Assembly (NCBI GenBank): GCA_910586655.1
Contig: CAJUIR010000002.1
Location: 62,001 to 126,000 of the forward strand
Length of the DNA: 64,000 nucleotides
From: an uncultured Christensenellaceae bacterium
GTDB taxonomy: Bacteria; Bacillota; Clostridia; Christensenellales; Borkfalkiaceae
Direction: 5' to 3'
Positions 33,983 to 44,253 of this stretch are shown here, piece after piece. The position numbers were made by a program, and so were the translations under genes. The notes beneath the pieces are model-generated. The model was not told the origin of the DNA, searched no databases, and saw only the letters and a program-made list of their open reading frames with translations. Position 1 is the first letter of the stretch; every line of letters starts with the position of its first letter.

Positions 33983-35235
33983 TCCGTCACCTCCGCGGCG
34001 GTAGCCAATCTTCCGAGAACCGCGCTCGCCGCCGCCGTGTAGGGCGAGGCAAGATAAATTTCGCTCGTGATATGTCCCATTCTCCCAACAAAATTGCGGT
34101 TGGTAGTCGAAACACACCGTTCGCCGTCGGCAAGGATTCCCATGTGCCCGCCGAGGCAGGGACCGCATGTGGGGGTGGATACGATCGCGCCTGCTTGGAT
34201 AAAAATTTCAAGCAAACCTTCTTTCATCGCCTGCAAATAGATTTCCTGTGTCGCGGGAATTACAATGGCGCGAACGTTTTTTGCAATTTTTCTGTCCTTT
34301 AAAATTTCCGCCGCCTGTCGCAGGTCGGAGATCCGTCCGTTGGTACAGGACCCGATCACGATTTGATGTACAATAGTTTCGTCCCATTCGGTCTTCGTAT
34401 TTTCGGGCAGGTGGGGGAACGCTACGGTAGGTTTCAGTTCGGATAAATCGATTTCAATCGTTTTTTCGTATTCCGCATCTTCGTCTGCCGAATATAAAAC
34501 GGGCTTGCGGCGGAAACGGTTTTTCAGATACGACAGGGCAATTTCATCCGCTGGGAAAATGCCGTTTTTCGCGCCTGCTTCGATCGCCATATTGCATACC
34601 GTAAAACGGTCGTCGATCGACAGCGATTTGATTCCTTCGCCCGTAAATTCCATCGAACGGTACAGCGCGCCGTCTACCCCGATCATACCGATGATGTGAA
34701 GGATCAGATCTTTTCCCGTCACGTATTTCGGGAGCGCGCCTTTGAGTACAAATCGTAAGGCGGCGGGGACTTTAAACCAGCATTTCCCCGTCATCATCCC
34801 TGCGGCAAGATCGGTAGACCCGACGCCCGTAGAGAACGCGCCCAGCGCGCCGTACGTACAGGTATGGCTGTCTGCGCCGATGATACAGTCGCCTGCGCCT
34901 ACAAGCCCTTGTTCGGGCAACAGCGCGTGCTCGATTCCCATGCGTCCCACGTCGAAGAAGTGTTCGATCCGTTCTCTGTCCGCGAACTCGCGCGTACATT
35001 TGACCTGGCATGCCGCTTTGATATCTTTATTGGGAGTAAAATGATCCATTACGAGCGCAACTTTATCCGGATGCAAAACATGCCCGCATGCTTTTTCCAT
35101 TTCCCGAATGGCTACGGGCGCGGTGATATCGTTTGCAAGCGTCAAATCGAGTTGAGCCTCGATCAGTTGTCCCGCCGTCACCGAGGGCAGTCCCGCGTGG
35201 GCGGCGAGTATTTTTTGCGTCATGGTCATGCCCAT
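33979..35235 (-). CDS. leuC: 3-isopropylmalate dehydratase large subunit
   Basis: A 418-residue aconitase-family subunit with the [4Fe-4S] ligands in [13 protein letters not shown] near residue 297 and [11 protein letters not shown] near 355-365. Early motifs include [14 protein letters not shown] and [20 protein letters not shown] (about residues 119-138). GAGG lies 8 bp before the ATG at 35235. The length fits the clostridial form that pairs with a short LeuD. Confidence 0.97.
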   Translation of the reverse strand: MGMTMTQKILAAHAGLPSVTAGQLIEAQLDLTLANDITAPVAIREMEKACGHVLHPDKVALVMDHFTPNKDIKAACQVKCTREFADRERIEHFFDVGRMGIEHALLPEQGLVGAGDCIIGADSHTCTYGALGAFSTGVGSTDLAAGMMTGKCWFKVPAALRFVLKGALPKYVTGKDLILHIIGMIGVDGALYRSMEFTGEGIKSLSIDDRFTVCNMAIEAGAKNGIFPADEIALSYLKNRFRRKPVLYSADEDAEYEKTIEIDLSELKPTVAFPHLPENTKTEWDETIVHQIVIGSCTNGRISDLRQAAEILKDRKIAKNVRAIVIPATQEIYLQAMKEGLLEIFIQAGAIVSTPTCGPCLGGHMGILADGERCVSTTNRNFVGRMGHITSEIYLASPYTAAASAVLGRLATAAEVTE

Positions 35236-35324
35236 AAAATTTACCTCTTCAATTGATTTGCACTATTATTTGAAAAATTATAATTTATCGGAAACAAACG
35301 TGCTTACGGTTTTTTGTGATCCGT

Positions 35325-36995
35325 TCAGAAATCGTTTAACAGTACCGCGCCGTCGGAGGCGGACGAGACCAACGCACGGTAGCGTTTCAGATATCCTTCC
35401 GCAGGTTTTACTTTGGGAACGAACGAAGCGAGGCGTTTTGCAATTTCTTCTTCGGACACGCGCAAACTGATCTCGCCCTTTTCGATGTCGATGTCGATGA
35501 CGTCGCCTTCCGCGACGATTCCGATCACGCCGCCTGCCGCTGCTTCGGGGCAGACGTGTCCGATTGCCGCGCCGCGCGTTGCGCCAGAAAATCTGCCGTC
35601 TGTGATCAACGCTACGGTATCGCCCAAACCCGCGCCCACGATCGACGAAGTGGGGGAAAGCATTTCGCGCATCCCGGGTCCGCCTTTGGGACCTTCATAG
35701 CGAATGACGACCACGTCGCCTTTACGGATTTGATTCCGAGAGATCGCCTGCATGGCTTCTTCTTCCGAATCGAATACTCGCGCAGGTCCGCTGTGACGGT
35801 ACATTTTAGGATCTACCGCGCTCTTTTTGACGACCGCGCCTTCCTTTGCAAGATTTCCTTTTAAAACGGCGAGTCCGCCGTAAGAGGAGTAGGGGGCGTT
35901 TACGGGGCGGATGATTTCGGGATCGGTGACTTTTGCTTGCTTTGTCGTTTCATCCTGCGAAAGAAGCGAAACGGTCAGCGCGCTTCCGTCAAACAGATTC
36001 GCGTCAATCAGCGTACGGATGACGGCGGAGATGCCGCCTGCTTCGTGAAGATCTTCGATGTAATGATCGCCCGCGGGAGCAAGGCGGCAAAGATTGGGCG
36101 TGATCGCGGAAATCTCGTTCATCGTGTCCACGGAAATTTGTGCTTTGGAAAATCCGAGTTCGTTTGCCAAAGCCAATAGATGCAGCACGGAGTTAGAACT
36201 TGCTCCGATTGCCATGTCAATTCTTTCGGCGTTTTTGAGCGCGTCGGGCGTCAGGATATCGCGCGGGCGGATGTTCTTTTCGTACAGATGCATTACCGCC
36301 TCGCCCGTGCGCTTGGCGAGCGCAAGTCTCGCCGAATATACGGACGGGATCGTGCCGTTGCCGGGGAGCGCCATGCCCAGTGCCTCTAAAAGACAGTTCA
36401 TGGAGTTTGCGGTAAACATGCCTGAGCAGGAACCGCTTGACGGACAAGCCGCGCATTCGTAAGCGGAAAGTTCCGCTTCGTCGATGTTGCCCGAAGTATA
36501 TGCGCCGACGGCTTCGAACATCGAGGAGAGAGAAAGTTTTTTTCCGTCCTTTCGTCCTGCAAGCATGGGACCGCCGGAAACGAAAACGGAGGGCAGATTG
36601 ACGCGCACTGCACCGAGCAGCATCCCGGGGATGATTTTATCGCAATTTCCCACGAATACGGCGGCGTCAAACGCGTGCGCCGTAAGCAGAATTTCCGCGC
36701 TGTCGGCAATGATCTCACGCGAGGGGAGAGAATATTTCATGCCCCTGTGTCCCATGGCGATTCCGTCGCAGACGCCGATGGACGGCACGATCACGGGTTT
36801 CCCTCCTGCGGCAAGTACGCCGTCGGCAACCGCGCGTGCAATTCCGTTTAAGTGCATGTGTCCCGGAATAATTTCGCTCTGTGCCGAAACAATGGCGACG
36901 AGCGGTTTTTTCATTTCGTTTTCCGTCCAGCCGAGTGCGCGGAGAAGGGACCGCTGCGCCGACATATTGATACCGCTTGAAAAAGTATTTGGCAT
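35325..36995 (-). CDS. ilvD: Dihydroxy-acid dehydratase
   Basis: A 556-residue iron-sulfur dehydratase, the third step of valine and isoleucine synthesis. Cluster ligands are in FVGNCDKIIPGM near residue 120 and ACPSSGSCSGMFTANSMN near 190; the Lys/Mg region and the C-terminal TDGRFSGATRGAAIGH motif near 465 are present. It lies 58 bp downstream of ilvN. ilvC, the preceding enzyme, is not in the operon. Confidence 0.97.
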   Translation of the reverse strand: MPNTFSSGINMSAQRSLLRALGWTENEMKKPLVAIVSAQSEIIPGHMHLNGIARAVADGVLAAGGKPVIVPSIGVCDGIAMGHRGMKYSLPSREIIADSAEILLTAHAFDAAVFVGNCDKIIPGMLLGAVRVNLPSVFVSGGPMLAGRKDGKKLSLSSMFEAVGAYTSGNIDEAELSAYECAACPSSGSCSGMFTANSMNCLLEALGMALPGNGTIPSVYSARLALAKRTGEAVMHLYEKNIRPRDILTPDALKNAERIDMAIGASSNSVLHLLALANELGFSKAQISVDTMNEISAITPNLCRLAPAGDHYIEDLHEAGGISAVIRTLIDANLFDGSALTVSLLSQDETTKQAKVTDPEIIRPVNAPYSSYGGLAVLKGNLAKEGAVVKKSAVDPKMYRHSGPARVFDSEEEAMQAISRNQIRKGDVVVIRYEGPKGGPGMREMLSPTSSIVGAGLGDTVALITDGRFSGATRGAAIGHVCPEAAAGGVIGIVAEGDVIDIDIEKGEISLRVSEEEIAKRLASFVPKVKPAEGYLKRYRALVSSASDGAVLLNDF

Positions 36996-37053
36996 AAAAT
37001 TACCTCGTTACGAATCGCAAATATTTTAAATTTGGAAAACGGTTGCGATCATA

Positions 37054-37569
37054 TCAGATTTTTTCTTTATAATCCGCATTGTTGCGGATGCAGTCGTTGC
37101 CGCGCGAAATGGAAGTAATTCCCGTGCGGGCTAATTCCATGATCCCGTACGGCATAAGCATGGTGACAAATCCGTCCAGTTTGGCAGGTTTTCCCGTGAG
37201 TTCCAATATGGTTGCTTCGGGAGAAACGTCGACGACGCTGGCGCGGAAGATCTGGCTGATTTCAAAGATTTGCGTGCGCGTCTTTTCGTCCGATTTGATT
37301 TTTACGAGCAGCAGTTCGCGGCTGACCGCTTCTTCGGGCATCCGCTGGATTTTTTTCACGTCGATGAGTTTATCCATCTGCTTCATCATCTGCGAAAGAA
37401 TATAATCGTCGCCGCACAGGACGATGGTCATGCGCGATAAGGAATCGTCTTCGGTTTTGCAAACGGAGAGGGATTCGATATTGTAGCCCCGCCTTGCAAA
37501 CAGCGCCGCAACGCGCGTCAGGACGCCGCTTTTGTTGGAAACGAGCGCGGAAATGGTATAGCGGTTCAT
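37054..37569 (-). CDS. ilvN: Acetolactate synthase small (regulatory) subunit
   Basis: A 171-residue ACT-domain subunit for valine feedback. ALVSNKSGVLTRVAALFARR begins near residue 7, and the conserved RGYNIESLSV follows. The C-terminal half contains GKPAKLDGFVTMLMPYGIMELARTG. GGAGGAG precedes the ATG, which overlaps the ilvB stop by 4 bp, so the two subunits should be made in equal amounts. Confidence 0.96.
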   Translation of the reverse strand: MNRYTISALVSNKSGVLTRVAALFARRGYNIESLSVCKTEDDSLSRMTIVLCGDDYILSQMMKQMDKLIDVKKIQRMPEEAVSRELLLVKIKSDEKTRTQIFEISQIFRASVVDVSPEATILELTGKPAKLDGFVTMLMPYGIMELARTGITSISRGNDCIRNNADYKEKI

Positions 37570-39227
37570 AAGTTCTCCTCCCATTCTGTCAGTATCGTGT
37601 CGTACGTCTGTCCCGGTTTGATCATGGGAAGTACGTTTTCGTCCTCGCTGATGCGGCAATCCACAAGTACGGGCGTAGAGCAGGCAAACGCCTTTTTCAG
37701 TACGGGTACGATGTCCGTTTCGGTTTGGATCGTGAGTCCTGTCGCGCCGAAACTCTCTGCGAATTTTACATAGTCCGTTTTTTTATTGACAACCGTTTGT
37801 GAAAAACGGCGCGCGTAAAATAATTTCTGCCATTGCCGCACCATACCGAGCGCACGGTTATTCATCAGTAAAATCACGATGGGCAGATCCCGCGTCACGG
37901 CGGTGGAAAGTTCGTTTAAATTCATGTTGAACGATCCGTCGCCCGTAACCAACAATACGCGTTTGCCCGAGCCGAATGCCGCGCCGATCGCCGCGCCCAT
38001 GCCGTATCCCATCGTCCCCAAGCCGCCGCTGGTGCAAATCGAGCGCGGAGTTTCGAAGGGAAAATGCTGCGCCGTCCACATCTGATGTTGTCCGACGTCG
38101 GTAGCGACCACCGTGTTTTTGCCGCAGAGCCGCGCGGCTTCGCGTAAAATTTTATGTCCGAGTTCGGACGTTGACGCTTTCGTCGTTTCTTCTTTTTTGT
38201 ACTCATACGCCGTATCGGTAAACTCACGGCTCTGTACGGGCGCGATCATGGGAATCAGTGTTTTTAAGGCTTCTTTCAAATCTCCCAGCACCGAAAAATC
38301 CGCAAACACATTTTTGTCGATTTCCGCGTCGTCTATATCGATTTGAACGACGGTTTTGTTTTTTGCAAACTGGTCACGGTTCAGCGCAACGCGGTCGGAA
38401 AAACGCGTGCCCAATGCAATAATGCAATCGCTCTCCATACAAAGTTTTGCCGCCGTATGCGTGCCGTGCATTCCCATCATGCCCATAAAAAGCGAATGCG
38501 ACGCGGGGAATGCTCCCAGCCCCATGAGCGTGACTGCAACGGGCGCGTTCAGTTTTTCGGCAAGCGCGCGCACTTCTTTGTTTGCTTCCGAGGCGATTGC
38601 ACCGCCGCCGACCATAATCAACGGTTTTTTTGCGGCGTTGATCGCGTTCGCCGCCGCTTCCACTGCCTGTGCGGGTACGGGTTTATGTCTGATCGGTTCA
38701 GGCGATTTTGGCGTATAGTCCGTTTCCGCGACCTGAACGTTTTTTAAAATATCGACGAGGACGGGACCTTTTCTGCCCGATCCTGCGATGCGGAATGCTT
38801 CGCGCAAGGTGTCGGCAAGTTCGTTTACGTCTTTTACGATAAAGTTATGTTTCGTAATCGGCATGGTAATGCCGGTGATGTCGATTTCCTGAAAGGAATC
38901 CCGTCCGAGAAAGTGAACGCCGACGTTTCCCGTAACCGCGACAAGAGGAATGGAATCCATAAACGCCGTTGCAAGACCCGTGACCAAGTTGGTGGCGCCC
39001 GGTCCGCTGGTTGCGATCACGACGCCCGTGCGTCCCGTGGTGCGGGCATACCCGTCCGCCGCATGCACCGCGCCCTGTTCGTGCGCCGTGATCACGTGGT
39101 CGATCGTTCCGTCGCGGTAGAGTGCGTCGTAAATATCGAGCACCGTTCCGCCGGGATATCCGAATACCGTGTTTACGCCCTGTTCTTTTAAACATGCGAT
39201 CAGTACGTCTGCGCCGATTTTCTTCAT
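37566..39227 (-). CDS. ilvB: Acetolactate synthase large (catalytic) subunit
   Basis: A 553-residue thiamine-diphosphate enzyme. VFGYPGGTVLDIYDAL holds the catalytic Glu context near residue 21. HEQGAVHAADGYAR, the FAD-site region TDVGQHQMWTAQ near 390 and the ThDP motif GDGSFNMNLNELSTA near 424 are present. The start at 39227 has AAAGGAG 8 bp upstream. A longer frame to 39371 passes through the promoter and is rejected. It is the first gene of the ilvB-ilvN-ilvD-leuC-leuD-leuB-yggS series. Confidence 0.97.
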   Translation of the reverse strand: MKKIGADVLIACLKEQGVNTVFGYPGGTVLDIYDALYRDGTIDHVITAHEQGAVHAADGYARTTGRTGVVIATSGPGATNLVTGLATAFMDSIPLVAVTGNVGVHFLGRDSFQEIDITGITMPITKHNFIVKDVNELADTLREAFRIAGSGRKGPVLVDILKNVQVAETDYTPKSPEPIRHKPVPAQAVEAAANAINAAKKPLIMVGGGAIASEANKEVRALAEKLNAPVAVTLMGLGAFPASHSLFMGMMGMHGTHTAAKLCMESDCIIALGTRFSDRVALNRDQFAKNKTVVQIDIDDAEIDKNVFADFSVLGDLKEALKTLIPMIAPVQSREFTDTAYEYKKEETTKASTSELGHKILREAARLCGKNTVVATDVGQHQMWTAQHFPFETPRSICTSGGLGTMGYGMGAAIGAAFGSGKRVLLVTGDGSFNMNLNELSTAVTRDLPIVILLMNNRALGMVRQWQKLFYARRFSQTVVNKKTDYVKFAESFGATGLTIQTETDIVPVLKKAFACSTPVLVDCRISEDENVLPMIKPGQTYDTILTEWEENL

Positions 39228-39258
39228 AACCGTTGCTCCTTTGGAATTGTTTCTCATA

Positions 39259-39287
39259 ATTGTATAAGAAAATTTATATTTTGTCAA
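39259..39287 (-). promoter_or_regulatory. ilv/leu operon promoter
   Basis: On the minus strand, TTGACA (39287-39282), a 17-bp spacer and TACAAT (39264-39259). The expected start leaves a leader of only about 25 nt, too short for a T-box or leader-peptide attenuator. Confidence 0.87.
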
Positions 39288-39325
39288 GACATTGGGGAAA
39301 ATATATGAAAAAAACCGCTTTTTAT

Positions 39326-39370
39326 GCAAAAAAGAGCCATTCGGCGGCGTTGCGCTCGTGGCTCTTTTCA
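39326..39370 (-). terminator. argH terminator
   Basis: The 10-bp stem AAAAGAGCCA (39330-39339) with TGGCTCTTTT (39359-39368) encloses a GC-rich loop. On the minus strand it ends in TCTTTTTTGC. It separates argH from the ilv/leu promoter. Confidence 0.82.
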
Positions 39371-39413
39371 ATGATATGGGAATCGGACGGAATTTGCGTG
39401 CGTCGGTTGCCCT

Positions 39414-40787
39414 TTAATATTTTTTCAGCCGTTTCTGAATGGATTTCAGTCCGTTTTTTGCGGCAGCCGTCGAGGAACCGCCCACGGAGTTTCGACCCTC
39501 CGCCGACGCACGAACCGTTACCGCCTCTAAAATATCCTTTGCAAACACGTCGGAATGAAGCCGGAATTCGCGCAGGGTGAGCGAGGAGAGCGGTTTTTTC
39601 TTTCCGATGCAATAGCGTACGAGTTTTCCCGTGATCGCGTGCGCGTCGCGGAACGGTACGCCGCGGCGCGCCAAGTAATCGGCGACGTCGGTCGCCGTCG
39701 AATAACCTTCTCCCGCCGCCTGATACATGGCGTTGACGTTCAGTTTTATGTTTTTCAGTAGCGCGGTATAAATTCCGACGCAGGAAAACAGCGTCCGTTC
39801 GGTGTCGAAAAACGGTTCCTTGTCCTCCTGCAAGTCTTTATTGTAGGCAAGGGGCAAACCTTTGAGCGTTGCGAGGATCCCTGCGAGATGACCGTAAACG
39901 CGTCCCGTTTTTCCGCGCACAAGTTCGGGAAGGTCGGGATTTTTCTTTTGCGGCATGATGGAAGAACCCGTCGAATATTCGTCGGGAATTTCCCAGTAGC
40001 CGAATTCATCGGCGGTGTATAAGATGGTGTCTTCGCACAGGCGTGAAAGATGCGCCATGACAAGGGACGCGTTAAAGAGATATTCTGCTATGAAATCGCG
40101 GTCGGAAACGGCGTCCAGCGAATTTTGGGAGATTTCTTCGAAGCCCAAAAGTTCCCTCGTGATTTCCCGATCGATGGGATGGGAAGTGCCCGCCAAAGCC
40201 GCGCTGCCGAGCGGCATCACGTTCATGCGTGTGCGGAGCCGCGCAAAGCGATCGAGATCGCGCAGAAACATTTCGGAGTAGGCGTTGAAATACTGCGCGC
40301 AGTTAATGGGTTGCGCCTTTCTCAAATGCGTGAACCCAGGCATGATATACCTGCAACTTTCTTTCGCGCGCAAGCACAGCGTTTCGATAAGCGATTTTAA
40401 AAGTTGCGTTGCGCGGTCGATACTTTCGCGGACGTACAGCCGCATGTCGGTTGCGACCTGATCGTTGCGCGAACGCGCGGTATGTAATTTTTTCCCCGTA
40501 TCTCCGATCCGTTTTACCAGTTCCGCTTCGACGAACGAGTGAATGTCTTCCGCGCCTTGGACCGTCAGACTGCCGCTTTCGATTTCCGAAAGGATATTGC
40601 GAAGGTTTGCGCAGATTTCATCCGCTTCCTGCGCGGGAATCAAATTGCATTTCCCGAGCATCGTTGCATGCGCTACGGATGCGGTAATATCCGCATGATA
40701 GAGTTGTTTATCGAACGTGAGCGATTCGTTGAAGACGTCCGCGTCCGCCGAAATTTGTCCTTCGAATCTTCCTTGCCAAAGTTTCAT
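39414..40787 (-). CDS. argH: Argininosuccinate lyase
   Basis: A 457-residue fumarase-superfamily enzyme that releases arginine and fumarate. HTARSRNDQVATD is near residue 103, FTHLRKAQPINCAQY near 150 and the catalytic-loop signature GSSIMPQKKNPDLPELVRGK (about 273-292). The C-terminus is normal. It is monocistronic with its own promoter and terminator; argG is not next to it, unlike in most bacteria. Confidence 0.97.
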   Translation of the reverse strand: MKLWQGRFEGQISADADVFNESLTFDKQLYHADITASVAHATMLGKCNLIPAQEADEICANLRNILSEIESGSLTVQGAEDIHSFVEAELVKRIGDTGKKLHTARSRNDQVATDMRLYVRESIDRATQLLKSLIETLCLRAKESCRYIMPGFTHLRKAQPINCAQYFNAYSEMFLRDLDRFARLRTRMNVMPLGSAALAGTSHPIDREITRELLGFEEISQNSLDAVSDRDFIAEYLFNASLVMAHLSRLCEDTILYTADEFGYWEIPDEYSTGSSIMPQKKNPDLPELVRGKTGRVYGHLAGILATLKGLPLAYNKDLQEDKEPFFDTERTLFSCVGIYTALLKNIKLNVNAMYQAAGEGYSTATDVADYLARRGVPFRDAHAITGKLVRYCIGKKKPLSSLTLREFRLHSDVFAKDILEAVTVRASAEGRNSVGGSSTAAAKNGLKSIQKRLKKY

Positions 40788-40814
40788 ATCGTACCTCGTT
40801 TTGTGATACTGTTT

Positions 40815-40843
40815 ATTTTACACGCATTCCCGTAAAAAAGCAA
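40815..40843 (-). promoter_or_regulatory. argH promoter
   Basis: On the minus strand, TTGCTT (40843-40838), a 17-bp spacer and TAAAAT (40820-40815). GAGG precedes the argH ATG. Confidence 0.6.
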
Positions 40844-40930
40844 GCGGCTTTTTGTCCTTTGTTGTTTGAAATAATTTCAAAGCGCTGCGTGTCCGATGAA
40901 AACGGCGCTCTTTTTCCGGCGGATTTCTCC

Positions 40931-40959
40931 TTGACAGAAAACCGCAAATAGGATAAAAT
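40931..40959 (+). promoter_or_regulatory. ruvC promoter, -10 box 6 bp from the start codon
   Basis: TTGACA (40931-40936), a 17-bp spacer and TAAAAT (40954-40959). The ruvC ATG is at 40966, where transcription would be expected to begin, so the mRNA may be leaderless. Confidence 0.82.
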
Positions 40960-40965
40960 AAACGT

Positions 40966-41463
40966 ATGACGATTTTGGGGATCGACCCTGGTTTCGGAAC
41001 TATGGGTTACGGTATCATAGAAAAGGACGCGCGCGGCAACTGCACCGCCGTCGATTTCGGCGTCGTTAAAACGCCGCCGAACGAAAATTTTGCCGTAAGG
41101 CTCTGTATTCTCGAAGAAGGGGTCAACCGTATTTTTGATCGCTTCAAGCCGGACGAAGCCGCAATGGAAGAATTGTTTTTCTCCAAAAACGTAACCACGG
41201 GGATTCAGGTCGCTCATGCGCGCGGGGTCATTCTTTTAACTTGCAACAAGCGATGCGGACGGATTTTCGAATATAAACCCAATCAGATTAAACAGGCGCT
41301 CACGGGGTACGGCGGCGCAGACAAAGGACAGATGCAGCGCGTTGTCGCCTCGCATCTGCGGCTGAGCAGCATTCCCCGTCCCGACGACGCGGCGGACGCG
41401 TTGGGCGTTGCTCTCTGTCATGCATTTACAAGCAGGTTTGCAAGCCTTTACGGCGTGAAGTAA
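40966..41463 (+). CDS. ruvC: Crossover junction endodeoxyribonuclease RuvC
   Basis: A 165-residue Holliday junction resolvase. It has the first catalytic Asp in ILGIDPGFGTMGYG (Asp 6), a Glu in MEELFFSKNV near 67, and the last acidic pair in PRPDDAADALGVALCH near 141. The length is usual. Transcription seems to start at the ATG itself. It lies 112 bp before ruvA and belongs to the ruvCAB-queA-tgt block typical of Clostridia. Confidence 0.96.
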   Translation: MTILGIDPGFGTMGYGIIEKDARGNCTAVDFGVVKTPPNENFAVRLCILEEGVNRIFDRFKPDEAAMEELFFSKNVTTGIQVAHARGVILLTCNKRCGRIFEYKPNQIKQALTGYGGADKGQMQRVVASHLRLSSIPRPDDAADALGVALCHAFTSRFASLYGVK

Positions 41464-41574
41464 AACTAAGGTCAAGTGACGTTGTAACGCAGAAGTGTGT
41501 TTTTTGTGAACACGAAGATGGATGGGGTTGATCTCAACTTTAACAAAGAAAAAAGTGTGAACGGTGAGGTTTTA

Positions 41575-42177
41575 ATGATCGGCTATTTAAAAGGGAAAGT
41601 GAAATATCTTGCGCCCGACTACGTTCTGATGGAAGTGAACGGAGTGGGGTATGAAGTGATTTGTTCGGGATCCGCGTTTTCGCGGCTTTCGGGCGTAAAA
41701 TCGGGGGAAGACGGCGAAGTATATACCTATTTACAAGTTAAAGAAGACGGCGTATCCCTCTACGGATTTTCCGATCATCAGGAAAAATCGCTTTTTCTCA
41801 AATTGACTACGGTACAGGGCGTAGGGGCAAAGTCGGCAATGTCGCTGCTCTCCTCCATGCGTCCCGCCGATATTTCCGATGCGATTGCGACCGCGGACGC
41901 CAAACGGCTTTCCGCCGCCAAAGGGCTGGGAAAAAAGACTGCCGAACGCATTATTCTCGAACTGCACGGCAAAATTTCCGCCGACGAATTGATCGGCGAA
42001 ACGGGCGTGCCCGCAGTGAAAGCGGCTCTGCCGAACGAACAGGACGACGACGCGGTGTCCGCGCTCATGGGACTCGGGTTTACCAAGCAGGAGAGCGCGC
42101 GCGCCGTAGAACGCGCCAAGGGTACGGGCGCAGACACGATCGAGCAAATTATTTCAATCGCACTTAGGGGAATGTAA
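41575..42177 (+). CDS. ruvA: Holliday junction DNA helicase RuvA
   Basis: A 200-residue junction-binding subunit. It has an N-terminal OB fold ([20 protein letters not shown]), the HhH motifs [19 protein letters not shown] near 79 and [17 protein letters not shown] near 115, and the C-terminal UBA-like domain ([17 protein letters not shown]) that contacts RuvB. Start 41575 has GTGAGG upstream. The upstream frame to 41497 has no ribosome site. ruvB follows after 2 bp. Confidence 0.96.
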   Translation: MIGYLKGKVKYLAPDYVLMEVNGVGYEVICSGSAFSRLSGVKSGEDGEVYTYLQVKEDGVSLYGFSDHQEKSLFLKLTTVQGVGAKSAMSLLSSMRPADISDAIATADAKRLSAAKGLGKKTAERIILELHGKISADELIGETGVPAVKAALPNEQDDDAVSALMGLGFTKQESARAVERAKGTGADTIEQIISIALRGM

Positions 42178-42179
42178 CA

Positions 42180-43229
42180 ATGTACAACGACGAATACGCC
42201 GACGAGAGGCTCCTGACAAGCACCAAAAACGAATATGACGCAGAGGAAAATATTCTCCGCCCCAAATCGATGGAAGAATACGTCGGTCAGGAAAAGGTGA
42301 AAGAAAATTTATCCGTGTATATGGCGGCGGCGAAGTCGCGCGGCGATTCTCTCGATCATGTCCTGTTGTACGGTCCCCCCGGACTGGGCAAGACGACGCT
42401 GGCGCATATCATTGCAAATACGATGGGAACGCAGATCAAAATGACGAGCGGACCGGCCATCGAACGTTCGGGCGATCTGGCGGCGATCCTTACCAATCTC
42501 AACGAAGGGGATATTCTGTTTATCGACGAAATTCACCGTCTCAACCGTGCGGTGGAAGAAATTTTGTATTCCGCAATGGAGGATTACGCGCTCGACATTA
42601 TCGTCGGGAAGGGGCCTTCGGCAAGAAATATCCGTTTTTCGCTCAAACGGTTTACGCTGATCGGCGCGACGACGCGCGCCGGAATGCTTTCTTCGCCGCT
42701 GCGCGACCGTTTCGGGATCCTCTGCCGTTTGGAGATGTATACGCCTTCGGAATTACAGAAAATCGTCACCCGCTCGGCGCATACGCTCGGCATTTCGGTC
42801 GATGCGGATGGCAGTTACGAAATCGCGCGGCGTTCGCGCGGGACGCCTCGTATCGCCAACCGTCTGTTAAAGCGCGTGCGCGATTTTTCCGCCGTTGCGG
42901 GAAGCAATACCGTCACCAAAGCGGGTGCGGCGCACGCGTTATCCAAAATGGAAATCGACGAACTGGGTTTGGACGAAACGGACAGAAACTTATTGCGCGC
43001 CCTCATCGAAACGTTCGGGGGAGGCCCTGCGGGACTGGAAACCATTGCGGCAACTGTCAACGAAGACGTGAATACGATCGAAGACGTGTACGAGCCGTAT
43101 TTAATGCAACTCGGTTTTATTGCACGGACGCCGCGCGGAAGGGTTTGCTTGAAAGCGGCATACGAGCACATGGGCGCGATTCCGCCCGAAACTGCGGGGA
43201 AACAAATTTCGGTGTTCGATCATGACTGA
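42180..43229 (+). CDS. ruvB: Holliday junction branch migration ATPase RuvB
   Basis: A 349-residue AAA+ motor. Walker [12 protein letters not shown] is at about residues 62-72, Walker [10 protein letters not shown] near 116, sensor 1 [18 protein letters not shown] near 163 and the Arg finger region beyond. The C-terminal winged helix has the usual [10 protein letters not shown]. It overlaps the queA start by 8 bp. Confidence 0.98.
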   Translation: MYNDEYADERLLTSTKNEYDAEENILRPKSMEEYVGQEKVKENLSVYMAAAKSRGDSLDHVLLYGPPGLGKTTLAHIIANTMGTQIKMTSGPAIERSGDLAAILTNLNEGDILFIDEIHRLNRAVEEILYSAMEDYALDIIVGKGPSARNIRFSLKRFTLIGATTRAGMLSSPLRDRFGILCRLEMYTPSELQKIVTRSAHTLGISVDADGSYEIARRSRGTPRIANRLLKRVRDFSAVAGSNTVTKAGAAHALSKMEIDELGLDETDRNLLRALIETFGGGPAGLETIAATVNEDVNTIEDVYEPYLMQLGFIARTPRGRVCLKAAYEHMGAIPPETAGKQISVFDHD

Positions 43230-44253
43230 ATCTTTAAAAACAGCCGACTTTTATTACCGTCTTCCCGAAGAATTAATTGCGCAGGTTCCTGCGACTCCGC
43301 GCGATTCTTCCCGTCTTTTGGTGTACCGCCGCGAGGAAAAAAGAATCGAGCATAGGATTTTCCGCGAAATCACCGACTATTTGCGCAAGGGCGACGTCCT
43401 TGTCGTAAACAGGACCAAAGTTCTCCCTGCGCGTTTATTTGCGCACACGCCGAACGGCGGTACTGTCGAAATTTTGCTGTTAAAACGGCTTTCGCTCAAT
43501 GAATGGGAAGTGCTTGTCCGTCCCGGAAAAAAATGCCGAATCGGAGCGCGGTTACGGGTGAACGAAGAACTATCTCTCGAAGTGACCGCAATCACGGAGT
43601 CGGGCGAACGGCACGTTCGCTTTTCTTACGAGGGAGCGTTTGAAGACGTACTTGCCCGCGCGGGCACGATGCCGCTGCCGCCCTATATTCACGAAAAATT
43701 ATCCGATCAATCACGTTACCAGACGGTATATTGCAAAGAGGACGGGTCGGCGGCGGCGCCCACGGCGGGATTGCATTTCACGCCCGAACTGCTTGAAACG
43801 ATCCGTGCGATGGGCGTGGAGATCGCAGAAGTGTTGCTGCACGTCGGACTGGGTACGTTCCGTCCCGTCAAGGTCGAAAACGTGTTGGAACATCAGATGC
43901 ATTCCGAACACTATGAAGTCAGCGCGGAGGCGGCGGAAACCATCAACCGTGCGAAGCGGGAAGGAAGAAGGATCGTCGCCGTCGGGACGACTTCGGTCCG
44001 CACGCTTGAAACGGTTGCCGACGAAAACGGATTTTTGCGCGAAAGCCGCGGCGAAACGCAGATATTTATTTATCCGCCATACCGCTTCAAATGCGTAGAC
44101 GCATTGATCACGAATTTTCATTTGCCCGAAAGTACGCTTTTAATGCTGGTTTCCGCGCTGTGCTCGCGCGAAGAAATTCTCCGCATTTACGAGACTGCTG
44201 TGCGGGAACGGTATCGCTTTTTTTCTTTCGGCGACGCGTGTCTAATCTTATAA
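43222..44253 (+). CDS. queA: S-adenosylmethionine:tRNA ribosyltransferase-isomerase QueA
   Basis: A 343-residue QueA that adds the epoxycyclopentane ring to preQ1 in t[23 protein letters not shown] is near residue 11, [15 protein letters not shown] near 56, [11 protein letters not shown] near 180 and [12 protein letters not shown] near 255; [19 protein letters not shown] is near the C-terminus. It is part of the queuosine set with tgt downstream and queH at 30.1 kb. Confidence 0.97.
   Translation: MTESLKTADFYYRLPEELIAQVPATPRDSSRLLVYRREEKRIEHRIFREITDYLRKGDVLVVNRTKVLPARLFAHTPNGGTVEILLLKRLSLNEWEVLVRPGKKCRIGARLRVNEELSLEVTAITESGERHVRFSYEGAFEDVLARAGTMPLPPYIHEKLSDQSRYQTVYCKEDGSAAAPTAGLHFTPELLETIRAMGVEIAEVLLHVGLGTFRPVKVENVLEHQMHSEHYEVSAEAAETINRAKREGRRIVAVGTTSVRTLETVADENGFLRESRGETQIFIYPPYRFKCVDALITNFHLPESTLLMLVSALCSREEILRIYETAVRERYRFFSFGDACLIL

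Noticed and set aside
39228..39330. T-box or leader-peptide attenuator upstream of ilvB
   Set aside because: The promoter lies only about 25 nt before the start codon's ribosome site, leaving no room for such a structure.
39228..39371. N-terminal extension of ilvB to 39371
   Set aside because: The extension runs through the ilv promoter (39259-39287), and the start at 39227 has a strong ribosome site.
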